Source: an uncultured Acetatifactor sp.
GTDB taxonomy: Bacteria; Bacillota; Clostridia; Lachnospirales; Lachnospiraceae
DNA length: 14,123 bases
Direction: 5' to 3'
NCBI GenBank assembly: GCA_947631715.1
Contig: CANRMK010000018.1
Coordinates: 1-14,123 of the forward strand
Shown here: positions 5,929 through 12,326 of the stretch, piece by piece
How the letters are laid out: every line of letters begins with the position of its first letter
Position numbering within the stretch: the stretch's first letter is position 1
Notes under the pieces: model-generated
Told to the model about the DNA's origin: nothing
The model's database searches: none
What the model saw: only the letters and a program-made list of their open reading frames with translations
Position numbers and translations under genes: made by a program

Positions 5929-7971
5929 CTAGTAGCCCCGTCTTCTCTTTTCGTTCTGCATCCGCTTCTCCAGCTTATTGTACACCACATCCGAAAGCGC
6001 GTTCATCTGACTCTGGACGCCCCTCTGGATCATCTCGTTCAGCTCCTCCGTCTCCCGGAGGCTGATCCGGGAGGTGTTCTCCTGTCTCAGGACCTGTTCC
6101 GTCCTGTGGCTGTTGCTGACCTCATGGGTCTCCGTCACCTGGGTCCGGCTGTTCAACAGGCGGTTCTGCTCCATCAACTGTTCCAGGACTTCATCGTTGA
6201 TCTGATTTTCCAGGGAACGGTGCACCAGAGGGATATTCTGTATTTCCTCTGATATCTGCTGTCTGGATACGGCCTCTCTGGGCGGCTGCTCCCGCCAACG
6301 CTCCAGCGCCGTCTCCGAGACCTCCCGGATCTGCTCTTTCCGCTTCTCCTCTTCGATGTGCTCCGTCTCCAGCTCCCGGTCCCGCTCCACCGTCTGTATG
6401 TCGTGCAGCAGAAGCCCCAGGTTGTTCCGCCCTGCCTCCGGCTCTCCGTAGCTGCCCTCCGGCCGCGTCCGATACTGCTCAAGGCGCTCATAAATTTTCC
6501 TTGTCTGCTCAGGCAGCAGCTTGATCAGCTCCGCCATCTGGGTCTCCGTCCGGCTTTCCCCCCGGGCTTCCCTCTCCTGCTGCTCCTCCAGGAAAGCCCT
6601 CGGGTCCGTCAGAGCGATCAGGCTTTCTCTGCGGGTACGCTCCCCCGGCGGTTCCTGGGGCTCCGCCCTCTGGGCCCTCTGCTCCTGTAAAAGCTGCTGG
6701 ATACGATTGTAGTTTTCAATATTCTGCTGGTTGATCCGCTGCAGCTGTTCCTCCAAGACCTCCGTATCGGACGTCTGGGAGAGGTAAGTCTCCTGGGCTT
6801 CCGTGATCTGCACAGGCTCCTCGGGCTGCACTGCAGGCGCTTCCCCGGGAGCCTGCCCGCGCCATTGGATCTCCGGCAGAGGCGGCTCCTTCCCCAGAGC
6901 CTCTCCCTCTTCCCCCTCCTCCGGCTCCAGCAGCCGGTACACATAGGAGAGCGCCTGCTCATAGCGCTGCCTCTCATACAGACGGTTCGTCTCGCTGCTG
7001 CTCTCCCGGGTGTCCCGGAGGTTCAGCGTGTTCGTCTGAAGCCTCCAGATCGTGTTTTCCGCCGTCTGGTAAAGGGCGTTTTCCAGGCTCAGATACTGCT
7101 CTCCCGACCTGTGCCGCTTCTCGAACCGGTTCAGGTACAGATTGTCTATGAGATTCAGGAGTACGGCGGAGGTGATGCGGCTGTTCACGGTGTCCCCGCC
7201 CTCTTTCGTCTCATGAAGATCCAGCGTCTCGTAATAGTTCTCATGCCGGTAAGTGAGGGGCAGCGTCTCTCCCTGCGCTATGCTCTCCAGCCGGTTCAGC
7301 AGAATATTGGCCGCAGTCCTCTTCTGCTCCGTGATCTGAAGCTCAGGCCCGCTCACATAAAAGCTGCTTGCGTTGTATCCGGAATAGAAGTTGTTCAGGA
7401 TCTGGTAGACGGCCCCTGTCTGCAGCCGGTTCATAATATCCTCATGGAGGTACAGGCGGTTCTCCTCCCCGCCCACAGACACCTCACTGCGCTCCTCCCG
7501 CTTCTGGCTGTTATATTCTTCCGTCTTCTGCGTCAGCTCCTCCAGATGGTTCCAGTACAGGCCAATCAGCTGCTCCGTGGCATTGGTCTCACGCTTCAGC
7601 TTAGATACCTGGGTCATGAACTGCTGCACATTCTGTATGCCCAGCTTGTTCAGCACTCCGGTAATATACACCCTGTCCTGATAGGTCAGCTTCACATCCT
7701 CCTCCAGGACAATACGGTTCAGGAGATTGTTGATGATCTCCAGCTTGGATTCCTGGATATTGTTGACCTGGGTGTTGTTCACCAGGCTGGTCATGCCGCC
7801 CTCTCCCAGATAGATCTCCGGCGGCGCCGTCATCACGTGGAGCAGATCCTCCCCCGTGATGCCGGAAGTCATCACCTCATAATTTCCCAGGATGCGGTGA
7901 TAAAAGGACTCGTAGGAGGGAGTGACAGCAGTATTGCAGACCAGTTCGATCGGTGCTTTTAAAGTAAGCAT
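5929..7971 (-). CDS. Large coiled-coil-rich structural protein, candidate tape measure
   Basis: A 680-residue protein that I do not recognise by family. Residues 1-350 are moderately ordered and partly repetitive: INNLLNRIVLEEDVKLTYQD (80-99) resembles ANILLNRLESIAQGETLPLT (221-240), and related NRLY-type helices recur. Residues ~353-395 are an acidic, Pro-rich linker. Residues ~395-680 are Glu/Gln/Arg-rich with heptad-like helices (for example VLEEQLQRINQQNIENYNRI) and end in a basic KRRRGY tail. No signal peptide, membrane segment or enzyme motif is visible. It lies between the second tube protein and the hub adaptors, downstream of the chaperone pair, as a tape measure would. A continuous helix of this length would be about 100 nm, within eCIS particle range. 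The role is inferred; a scaffold or a cargo-related protein is possible. ATG 7971 has AGGAGGG about 6 nt upstream. Confidence 0.9.
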   Translation of the reverse strand: MLTLKAPIELVCNTAVTPSYESFYHRILGNYEVMTSGITGEDLLHVMTAPPEIYLGEGGMTSLVNNTQVNNIQESKLEIINNLLNRIVLEEDVKLTYQDRVYITGVLNKLGIQNVQQFMTQVSKLKRETNATEQLIGLYWNHLEELTQKTEEYNSQKREERSEVSVGGEENRLYLHEDIMNRLQTGAVYQILNNFYSGYNASSFYVSGPELQITEQKRTAANILLNRLESIAQGETLPLTYRHENYYETLDLHETKEGGDTVNSRITSAVLLNLIDNLYLNRFEKRHRSGEQYLSLENALYQTAENTIWRLQTNTLNLRDTRESSSETNRLYERQRYEQALSYVYRLLEPEEGEEGEALGKEPPLPEIQWRGQAPGEAPAVQPEEPVQITEAQETYLSQTSDTEVLEEQLQRINQQNIENYNRIQQLLQEQRAQRAEPQEPPGERTRRESLIALTDPRAFLEEQQEREARGESRTETQMAELIKLLPEQTRKIYERLEQYRTRPEGSYGEPEAGRNNLGLLLHDIQTVERDRELETEHIEEEKRKEQIREVSETALERWREQPPREAVSRQQISEEIQNIPLVHRSLENQINDEVLEQLMEQNRLLNSRTQVTETHEVSNSHRTEQVLRQENTSRISLRETEELNEMIQRGVQSQMNALSDVVYNKLEKRMQNEKRRRGY

Positions 7972-7990
7972 TTTCTCCCTCCTTCCGCTG

Positions 7991-8123
7991 TCTCTTTATG
8001 TCTCTTTATGTCTCTTTATGTCTCTTTATGTCTCTTTGCGCCTTTTTGCCTTTTTAGGTCTCTTTGTGCCTTTTATGTCTCTTTATACCTTTTTGCGCCT
8101 TTTTATGTCCTTTGATGTCTTTT
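7991..8123. repeat. Non-coding 10-bp tandem repeat array upstream of the 680-residue gene
   Basis: Plus-strand TCTCTTTATG is repeated four times exactly (7991-8030), followed by TCTCTTTGCG and then about eight degenerate 9-11 bp units (CCTTTTTGCC, TCTTTGTG, TCTCTTTATA, CCTTTTTATG and others) that reach the stop codon of the preceding gene at 8124. The transcript is a purine-rich CAUAAAGAGA array. The 10-bp period places A/T tracts on the same helical face, which favours curved DNA. The remaining 19 bp to the start codon contain the AGGAGG ribosome-binding site. Confidence 0.9.
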
Positions 8124-9323
8124 TTATTTCCTTGTAAATGAGGCTGACTGTGTCCCTGAGCCTGCTTTTCTCTTGTCCGCCAGGAACTTTGCCACATCCA
8201 CGGCGTTCCTCACATTATGGCTGGAGGACCATCGGTTCGCCTCCGCCGCGGCCTTGGCCCTGCTCAGGGAGTAGTCCGGATCCCCGGTTCCCTGGGCTGC
8301 GCTCCGCTTGCCCTTTCCGTCCCTGCTCTGGCCGTCAAAGCGCCACATATTCTCCTCCGCAGACGCCGCCGCTTTTTTCTTTGAATACTCCATGTCCACA
8401 TCGGACTGCATGGCGCTCTGCTTCCCGCTTCCCGCCCTGCTCTGGCCGTCAAAATGCCACATTTTTTTCTCCGCGGATTCCGCAGCTTTCTCCTTGGAAT
8501 AGGTCCCGTCCACATCGGACTGTTTGGCGCTCTGCTTCCCGCTTCCCGCCCTGCTCTGGCCGTCAAAGCGCCACATGTTCTTTTCCGCTTTCGGGGCCAG
8601 CTCCTTTTTGGCGGCATCAGCCTGATCCCAGCTATAGTCATGCCTTGCTCTCAGAGGGCCGCTGCCTTTCTTATCCGTGCCATTGAATTTCCACTCCTTG
8701 ACCTCCATAAAGCTTTGCGCCACGTTGTCAAGGCTGAGCATCTCCCGGTAGGCGATGGTGGTAGTCTCCGTCAGAAGCCCGCTGCGCTCCGCGTTCAGCT
8801 CCCCGTATTCCTTGGCCGTGACCGTACAGCCCGTGAACGCATAGATCCGTATGGCCGTAGCCTCCTCATAGACCAGATGCCTGGTGATGATCAAAAGAAT
8901 GGGCAGGATCAGGGCTGCGCCGTTGTTGAGAGGGTCTATGGTATCCGTTCCCACATAGCGCTCTATCTGGAACGTAAAGGGCCGTGAGATCGGCTTGCGC
9001 CTCATGTGGACATAGTCGTTGAGGCCGCCCTCCTGGATCATTTCGTACTCATTTTCCCTCTGGAATACCCGGACTGACTTGCAGGGGACATCATATACCC
9101 CCTCCACCCGGAGCATAAAGTTAAAATTGGGCGCAGGGTTCCTGCCGTAATTGTAGACAAGATAGTTGCCGGCCCTCTCATCCTCATTATAATAGCCGAC
9201 CTGGCTGTTATAGATCTGCCCCTGGCTGGGTCCGCTATCCTGTGTTTCCTGCGTATTGCTTCCCGTGCCCTGCTGGTTGTTGTCCAGTGTGTTCTTGTTC
9301 TGATCTGAATCCTGTGATGCCAT
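8124..9323 (-). CDS. Second tube-fold protein (Afp5/Pvc5-like) with C-terminal Trp-repeat tail
   Basis: A 399-residue protein with three parts. Residues 1-40 are polar and low in complexity (Gln/Asn/Ser). Residues ~50-215 have the gp19-type tube fold used by eCIS tube-initiator proteins: FNFMLRVEGVYDVPCKSVRV, then MRRKPISRPFTFQIERYVG, IRIYAFTGCTVTAKEYGEL and a closing EVKEWKFNG strand. Residues 211-399 are an extension made of ~38-residue units beginning at Trp 211, 251, 289, 327 and 365. The family usually ends near the first Trp, so the tail nearly doubles the protein. The inferred role of the core is the first tube ring above the hub. Start ATG 9323 has GAGAGG about 10 nt upstream, overlapping the stop of the DUF6760 gene. 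The stop codon abuts the 10-bp array. Confidence 0.87.
   Translation of the reverse strand: MASQDSDQNKNTLDNNQQGTGSNTQETQDSGPSQGQIYNSQVGYYNEDERAGNYLVYNYGRNPAPNFNFMLRVEGVYDVPCKSVRVFQRENEYEMIQEGGLNDYVHMRRKPISRPFTFQIERYVGTDTIDPLNNGAALILPILLIITRHLVYEEATAIRIYAFTGCTVTAKEYGELNAERSGLLTETTTIAYREMLSLDNVAQSFMEVKEWKFNGTDKKGSGPLRARHDYSWDQADAAKKELAPKAEKNMWRFDGQSRAGSGKQSAKQSDVDGTYSKEKAAESAEKKMWHFDGQSRAGSGKQSAMQSDVDMEYSKKKAAASAEENMWRFDGQSRDGKGKRSAAQGTGDPDYSLSRAKAAAEANRWSSSHNVRNAVDVAKFLADKRKAGSGTQSASFTRK
8231..8693 (-). repeat. Coding repeat, ~114-bp units in tail of second tube protein
   Basis: Five Trp-led units start at residues 211, 251, 289, 327 and 365 (spacing 40, 38, 38, 38). The three central units share MW-[RH]-FDGQSR-[AD]-GxGK-[QR]-SA, then YS and an Ala/Lys/Glu helix. 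The first unit (WKFNGTDKKGSG) looks like the end of the tube domain and may be the ancestral copy; the last is degenerate (RWSSSHN). At DNA level the central units share a long CTCTGGCCGTCAAA core at 114-bp spacing. Confidence 0.92.
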
Positions 9324-9337
9324 ATGTTCTCAACCTC

Positions 9338-9598
9338 TCAATGTATTGTGGGCTGCATTTCCAGAATACTTTTTTCCTTTTTCTCTTTCGAGGGATTCAG
9401 GCTCTTGTTGATCTGTGAGATCTCCCTGCACCATTTTCTCCTGCTTAAGTGGTCGAGCTTGAGCACTTCCTCCTCGCTCCAGTGAAAATAGTAGGAAATA
9501 AAGGACATTTCCCGGTACAGCTCCTCCTCCGGATACAGCCTTATCCCTCCCTTGTAAAATTTAGGGGCACCCGGAAGACCTTTCCGCAGTCCGGACAT
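9338..9598 (-). CDS. DUF6760 family small protein
   Basis: An 86-residue protein. The segment RLYPEEELYREMSFISYYFH, then WSEEEVLKLDHLSRRKWCRE, matches the DUF6760 pattern (YP-x-x-x-LYEE, YHFHW, LEH-x-x-RRRW-x-x-EI) found in eCIS operons; its function is unknown to me. The domain starts only at about residue 20. ATG 9598 has GGAGG 4 nt upstream, inside the chaperone gene, and gives a 58-bp overlap. The first ~17 residues then simply reread the chaperone's zinc-motif codons in another frame, so they may not be native. Alternatives are translation by -1 frameshift from the chaperone gene (site at 9556-9562) or a non-AUG start such as CTG 9538 behind GGGAGG. The C-terminus is Lys/Glu-rich. Confidence 0.85.
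   Translation of the reverse strand: MSGLRKGLPGAPKFYKGGIRLYPEEELYREMSFISYYFHWSEEEVLKLDHLSRRKWCREISQINKSLNPSKEKKEKSILEMQPTIH
9531..9546 (-). other. Small RNA hairpin downstream of the slippery site
   Basis: In the transcript GGATA (9542-9546) can pair with TATCC (9531-9535) around a 6-nt loop. It starts 9 nt after the end of the AAAUUUU heptamer, the spacing expected of a frameshift stimulator. It is only 5 bp and could be chance. Confidence 0.25.
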
Positions 9599-9903
9599 AC
9601 CGCCTCCATCGTGGGAGGCTCTATGTCGTTGATGCGCTGGTACATGTCCTGAAGAAACGCCATATCCGCCGTGTAGAGCTTCTCGATCAGATTGGCCGTC
9701 ACCATGGGGACTCCCTCAAGCTCCGTCACCACTTTCCCTAAGATCACGATGGTCAGATAGGAGGGATTGCTGAGGACCCTGGGATCCCGGGTGGCGCTGA
9801 TCTCATCTCCCGCCGTGGCCAGGCGCATCTTCCCGTTGCGGTGAAGCTGGCCGGTATTGTCCATATATCCTTTCGGCAATGTAAAATCATATACGGTTTC
9901 CAT
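9541..9903 (-). CDS. T4-family baseplate hub assembly chaperone (tail assembly chaperone-like)
   Basis: A 120-residue protein. It shows the eCIS version of this family: LPKGYMDNTGQLHRNGKMRL, ATAGDEISATRDPRV, PSYLTIVILGKVV and a helix with YTADMAFLQDMYQRIND. A CPDCGKVF motif near residue 107 gives one Cys pair, perhaps half a metal site or needing a partner. The family is annotated after T4 gp26/gp51-type baseplate chaperones; by position, directly after the tube gene, it also resembles phage tail assembly chaperones such as lambda gpG. Start ATG 9903 has GGGAGG about 9 nt upstream. Its last 58 bp overlap DUF6760 in the -1 frame and contain an in-phase A AAU UUU heptamer, so a 188-residue frameshift fusion is possible alongside the 120-residue form. 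Confidence 0.87.
   Translation of the reverse strand: METVYDFTLPKGYMDNTGQLHRNGKMRLATAGDEISATRDPRVLSNPSYLTIVILGKVVTELEGVPMVTANLIEKLYTADMAFLQDMYQRINDIEPPTMEAVCPDCGKVFRVPLNFTREG
9556..9562 (-). promoter_or_regulatory. Candidate -1 ribosomal frameshift site, A AAU UUU
   Basis: In the chaperone frame the codons read CTA AAT TTT ACA AGG GAG GGA TAA. The last A of CTA plus AAT TTT make the heptamer AAAUUUU in exact X XXY YYZ phase. Slipping back one base moves UUU onto UUU and AAU onto AAA, after which reading continues UAC AAG GGA into the DUF6760 frame. The product would join chaperone residues 1-116 to DUF6760 residues 15-86 (188 residues). Phase, frame direction and placement are seen; use by ribosomes is inferred. 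Confidence 0.45.
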
Positions 9904-9938
9904 AAATGTGTCCTCCCTTTCTCATGGTCTCTGAAACA

Positions 9939-9966
9939 GGCGGCGGGGCGTTGATCTCCCGCCGCC
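9939..9966 (-). terminator. Intercistronic GC-rich hairpin after the tube gene
   Basis: GGCGGCGGG (9939-9947) pairs perfectly with CCCGCCGCC (9958-9966) around a 10-nt loop, in the 73-bp gap after the tube stop codon. On the transcript it is followed by TGTTTC, too poor in U for a full terminator. It probably attenuates read-through or protects the 3' end of a shorter sheath-tube message. Confidence 0.55.
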
Positions 9967-9976
9967 CAAAATATTC

Positions 9977-10480
9977 CTAGTTGGGGATCACCAGCTCCTC
10001 ATAAGCCAGCTCCACGCTCTCAATCGCCACATCGCTGGTCTTGGCATCCAGATCCGGCGCATTGTACTTTGTCACCCATGCGTTGGTGAGGATCCATACC
10101 CGGTTGCCCGTGATGGTCTCCTGCAGATTCTGAGGAGAACCGCCCGTGATGTCGATCATCTCGATCTGTACATTGTTGCGGGGAATGGCGCCGCGCACCT
10201 CGCTGACGCACTCCTGAATCCATGTCTTAAAGGCGCTGTCCAGGGTATACCCCATTTTCAGGGTCACGTTGCCGTGCTTTACAAGGCCGGGGATCTTTAC
10301 CGGCGCCAGGCTGTTGGCATTTCCCTGTCTGAACTCGATCACATCAACGGAGGCCTCGATGCCCGTCACTTCGCTGAATGCAGCCGTTCCGGAAACGGTG
10401 TCCACAGTGACCAGGAAATTCATCTTTGTCAATGGGTACGCCAAACCTTTTGAATTATCGTACGTTGCTACTCCTGCCAT
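9977..10480 (-). CDS. Phage-tail-like inner tube protein (gp19/Pvc1-like)
   Basis: A 167-residue protein of normal length for the family. It shows the T4 gp19/eCIS tube fold: KMNFLVTVDTVSGTAAFSEV then TGIEASVDVIEFRQGN, KIPGLVKHGNVTLKMGYTLD, FKTWIQECVSE, VQIEMIDITG and a closing VAIESVELAYEELVI. These strands form the hexameric beta-barrel ring that stacks into the tube inside the sheath. ATG 10480 has AGGAG about 9 nt upstream. It directly follows the sheath gene, the standard order, and is bracketed by two hairpins (10514-10532 and 9939-9966). A single dedicated tube gene is present, with the longer tube-fold gene at 8124-9323 as the probable initiator. Confidence 0.95.
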   Translation of the reverse strand: MAGVATYDNSKGLAYPLTKMNFLVTVDTVSGTAAFSEVTGIEASVDVIEFRQGNANSLAPVKIPGLVKHGNVTLKMGYTLDSAFKTWIQECVSEVRGAIPRNNVQIEMIDITGGSPQNLQETITGNRVWILTNAWVTKYNAPDLDAKTSDVAIESVELAYEELVIPN

Positions 10481-10513
10481 GTTCTATATCTCCTTTTTCA
10501 TCATAATCACCGC

Positions 10514-10532
10514 GCCGCAGCTTCCCTGCGGC
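10514..10532 (-). other. Intercistronic hairpin between sheath and tube genes
   Basis: GCCGCAG (10514-10520) and CTGCGGC (10526-10532) form a perfect 7-bp stem with a 5-nt loop in the 100-bp gap between the sheath stop and the tube start. No U-tract follows, so it is more likely an RNA-processing or stability element than a terminator. Confidence 0.5.
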
Positions 10533-10580
10533 TCACGATCCCAGGGCCGTCAAGCCTGCCCCGGGAGAAACGCTTCCGTA

Positions 10581-12299
10581 TCAGCCTTCTTCTCCGCCGC
10601 CTTCGCCGCCTTCTCCGCCGGCCTCAGCCGTGAACTGCGTTACGCGGAATACCACGAACTCTGCGGGTCTGGAGGGCGCGATACCGATGTTGCAGATCAG
10701 TCTGCCGTTCATGATGTCGTCCCTGGTCATGGTAGAGGGGCCGATCTCCACGAAATAGCCCTCTGCCGGCGTAGTGCCTGCCAGCATTCCGGTCCTCCAC
10801 ATTCCGTCCAGGAAAGAGGATACCGTCAGGTTCACTCTCTGCCACAGCGTCGCATCGTTGGGCTCGAACACTACCCAGTTGGTATTTGCCTTGATGCTCT
10901 CCTCCACATAGATGAAAAGCCGTCTCACGTTCACATACTTGAACGCCTGGTTGCTGCTTGCGGTGCGTGCGCCCCATACGCGGATGCCCTGCCCCGGGAT
11001 AGCGCGGATCAGGTTCACGCCCTGGGGATTCAGGATATCCTGCTCCGCCTTTGTATAATTGACTTTCAGGCCCGTGCAGAATATGGTCTCGTTGGCAGGC
11101 GCCTTATGTACGCCCCGGTTGGTGTCGGTCCTGGCGTAAATGCCCATGACAGCGCCGCAGGGAGGTACATAGTCGCTCTTGTTGCTGGAGCGGTCGAACA
11201 CCTGAATCCAGGGATGATACATAGCCGCATAAGTGGAATCGATGATTCCTCTGAACTCGATCAGATCCTTGGTCTTATACATATCCTTGGGCATATCGAA
11301 CACTGCGATGCGGCTCTTTAAGGTCTCACAGTGGGTCACCAGGGCAACGATCACTTCGGGAGCCGTTATGCCCGGAACAGCCATCATGCTCACAACGTCA
11401 TTCTCCAGATAGGACTGGATGCCGGTGCGCTTGCCGGGGCCGTTGTCCACGCCGATAAAGGTCTCCGGTCCCACCTTGCTGACGGTGCCGTCGGATCCTC
11501 CGGCAAGGGTCAGCATACCGCTGGTATTGTCCTCGCCCAGAATGGCCGCCACAGGGTTGCCGATCTGCTCGGGAATGTCCACGGTAATGTTCACCAGGTT
11601 GCTTGCCATCAGGCGGGTGCCGATAAAGTTCGGCGCAGCCATGTTGAAGCTTAAGTCTGCGAAATTCTCCACCTCGTCATTGTAGCGGATATTCACGTCC
11701 ATCGTCACAAGGCGCAGGGTAACCTTCGGGATGATCCCCGTGTCCACCACGGTCCCCTTGAACTCTTCCTCAAAGGTGACAGTACTGTCATAGATGGTGG
11801 CGATCCTGTTGTACTCGCCGTTCACCTCCACAAGGTCTCCCTCTCTGAATCCCTCCACGGACTTTGCAAGATAGCCGTTCTTTGTCTCGGCGATCAGCTG
11901 CATCTTCCTGCGCAGGGCCGTGTTAAAGGAAATCTGAATGCGGTTGCCCCATTTTCCCTCGTTGGCTGCCGTTGCGGAAAAGATCCCGCTCTGGATCTGG
12001 GCCGACTTGGCGTCCTTGGGAATCACTCTGGATACATAGCAGCGGGTGCCGCCGTTGATAAAGAACTGCTCCACGCAGTTGGCCAGGTAGCGGTATTCCC
12101 CGTATGCGAACTCGCTTAAGAAACCTCCGAACTGGCTTGTAAAACTTCTGAAGCTGGTCACCAGGACCGGCGCTCCCAGAGTGGGGCCTTTTTCCGCCAG
12201 ACCGATAAAGCCTGCGGTACTGGTTCCCACACCCTCAATACTCCGCGGAGAACGGTCATATTCTTCCACGTATACTCCCGGTGTCAAATATTCTGGCAT
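10581..12299 (-). CDS. Contractile tail sheath protein
   Basis: A 572-residue sheath subunit. The N-terminus is diagnostic: YLTPGVYVEEYDRSPRSIEG followed by VGTSTAGFIGLAEKGP, a stretch conserved from T4 gp18-type sheaths to Afp2-4/Pvc2-4. The C-terminal domain (from about residue 424) has GVNLIRAIPGQGIRVWGART, VNVRRLFIYVEESI, VFEPNDATLWQRV, a G-x-L-x-G-x-T-P-x-x-x-Y-x-V pattern and GIAPSRPAEFVVFRVTQ. Subunits polymerise as hexameric rings around the tube and contract on triggering. The last ~15 residues (GGEGGEGGGEEG type) are a Gly/Glu tail that I do not expect in this family. Only one sheath gene is in view, whereas Afp and PVC have three. ATG 12299 has AGGAG about 9 nt upstream. Confidence 0.97.
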   Translation of the reverse strand: MPEYLTPGVYVEEYDRSPRSIEGVGTSTAGFIGLAEKGPTLGAPVLVTSFRSFTSQFGGFLSEFAYGEYRYLANCVEQFFINGGTRCYVSRVIPKDAKSAQIQSGIFSATAANEGKWGNRIQISFNTALRRKMQLIAETKNGYLAKSVEGFREGDLVEVNGEYNRIATIYDSTVTFEEEFKGTVVDTGIIPKVTLRLVTMDVNIRYNDEVENFADLSFNMAAPNFIGTRLMASNLVNITVDIPEQIGNPVAAILGEDNTSGMLTLAGGSDGTVSKVGPETFIGVDNGPGKRTGIQSYLENDVVSMMAVPGITAPEVIVALVTHCETLKSRIAVFDMPKDMYKTKDLIEFRGIIDSTYAAMYHPWIQVFDRSSNKSDYVPPCGAVMGIYARTDTNRGVHKAPANETIFCTGLKVNYTKAEQDILNPQGVNLIRAIPGQGIRVWGARTASSNQAFKYVNVRRLFIYVEESIKANTNWVVFEPNDATLWQRVNLTVSSFLDGMWRTGMLAGTTPAEGYFVEIGPSTMTRDDIMNGRLICNIGIAPSRPAEFVVFRVTQFTAEAGGEGGEGGGEEG

Positions 12300-12326
12300 A
12301 ATGTTCTTCTCCTTTCATTTTGCAGA

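Noticed and set aside
6865..7962. A 365-codon open frame on the plus strand
   Set aside because: It is antisense to the 680-residue gene, is Leu/Val/Arg-rich in the way shadow frames are, and has no start signals.
9939..9966. Strong intrinsic terminator after the tube gene
   Set aside because: The stem is good but is followed by TGTTTC rather than a U-tract, and the downstream baseplate genes have no other visible promoter; it is better seen as attenuator or stabiliser.
10269..11321. A 350-codon open frame on the plus strand
   Set aside because: It is antisense across the tube-sheath junction, including the intergenic gap; the opposite strand is unmistakably tube and sheath.
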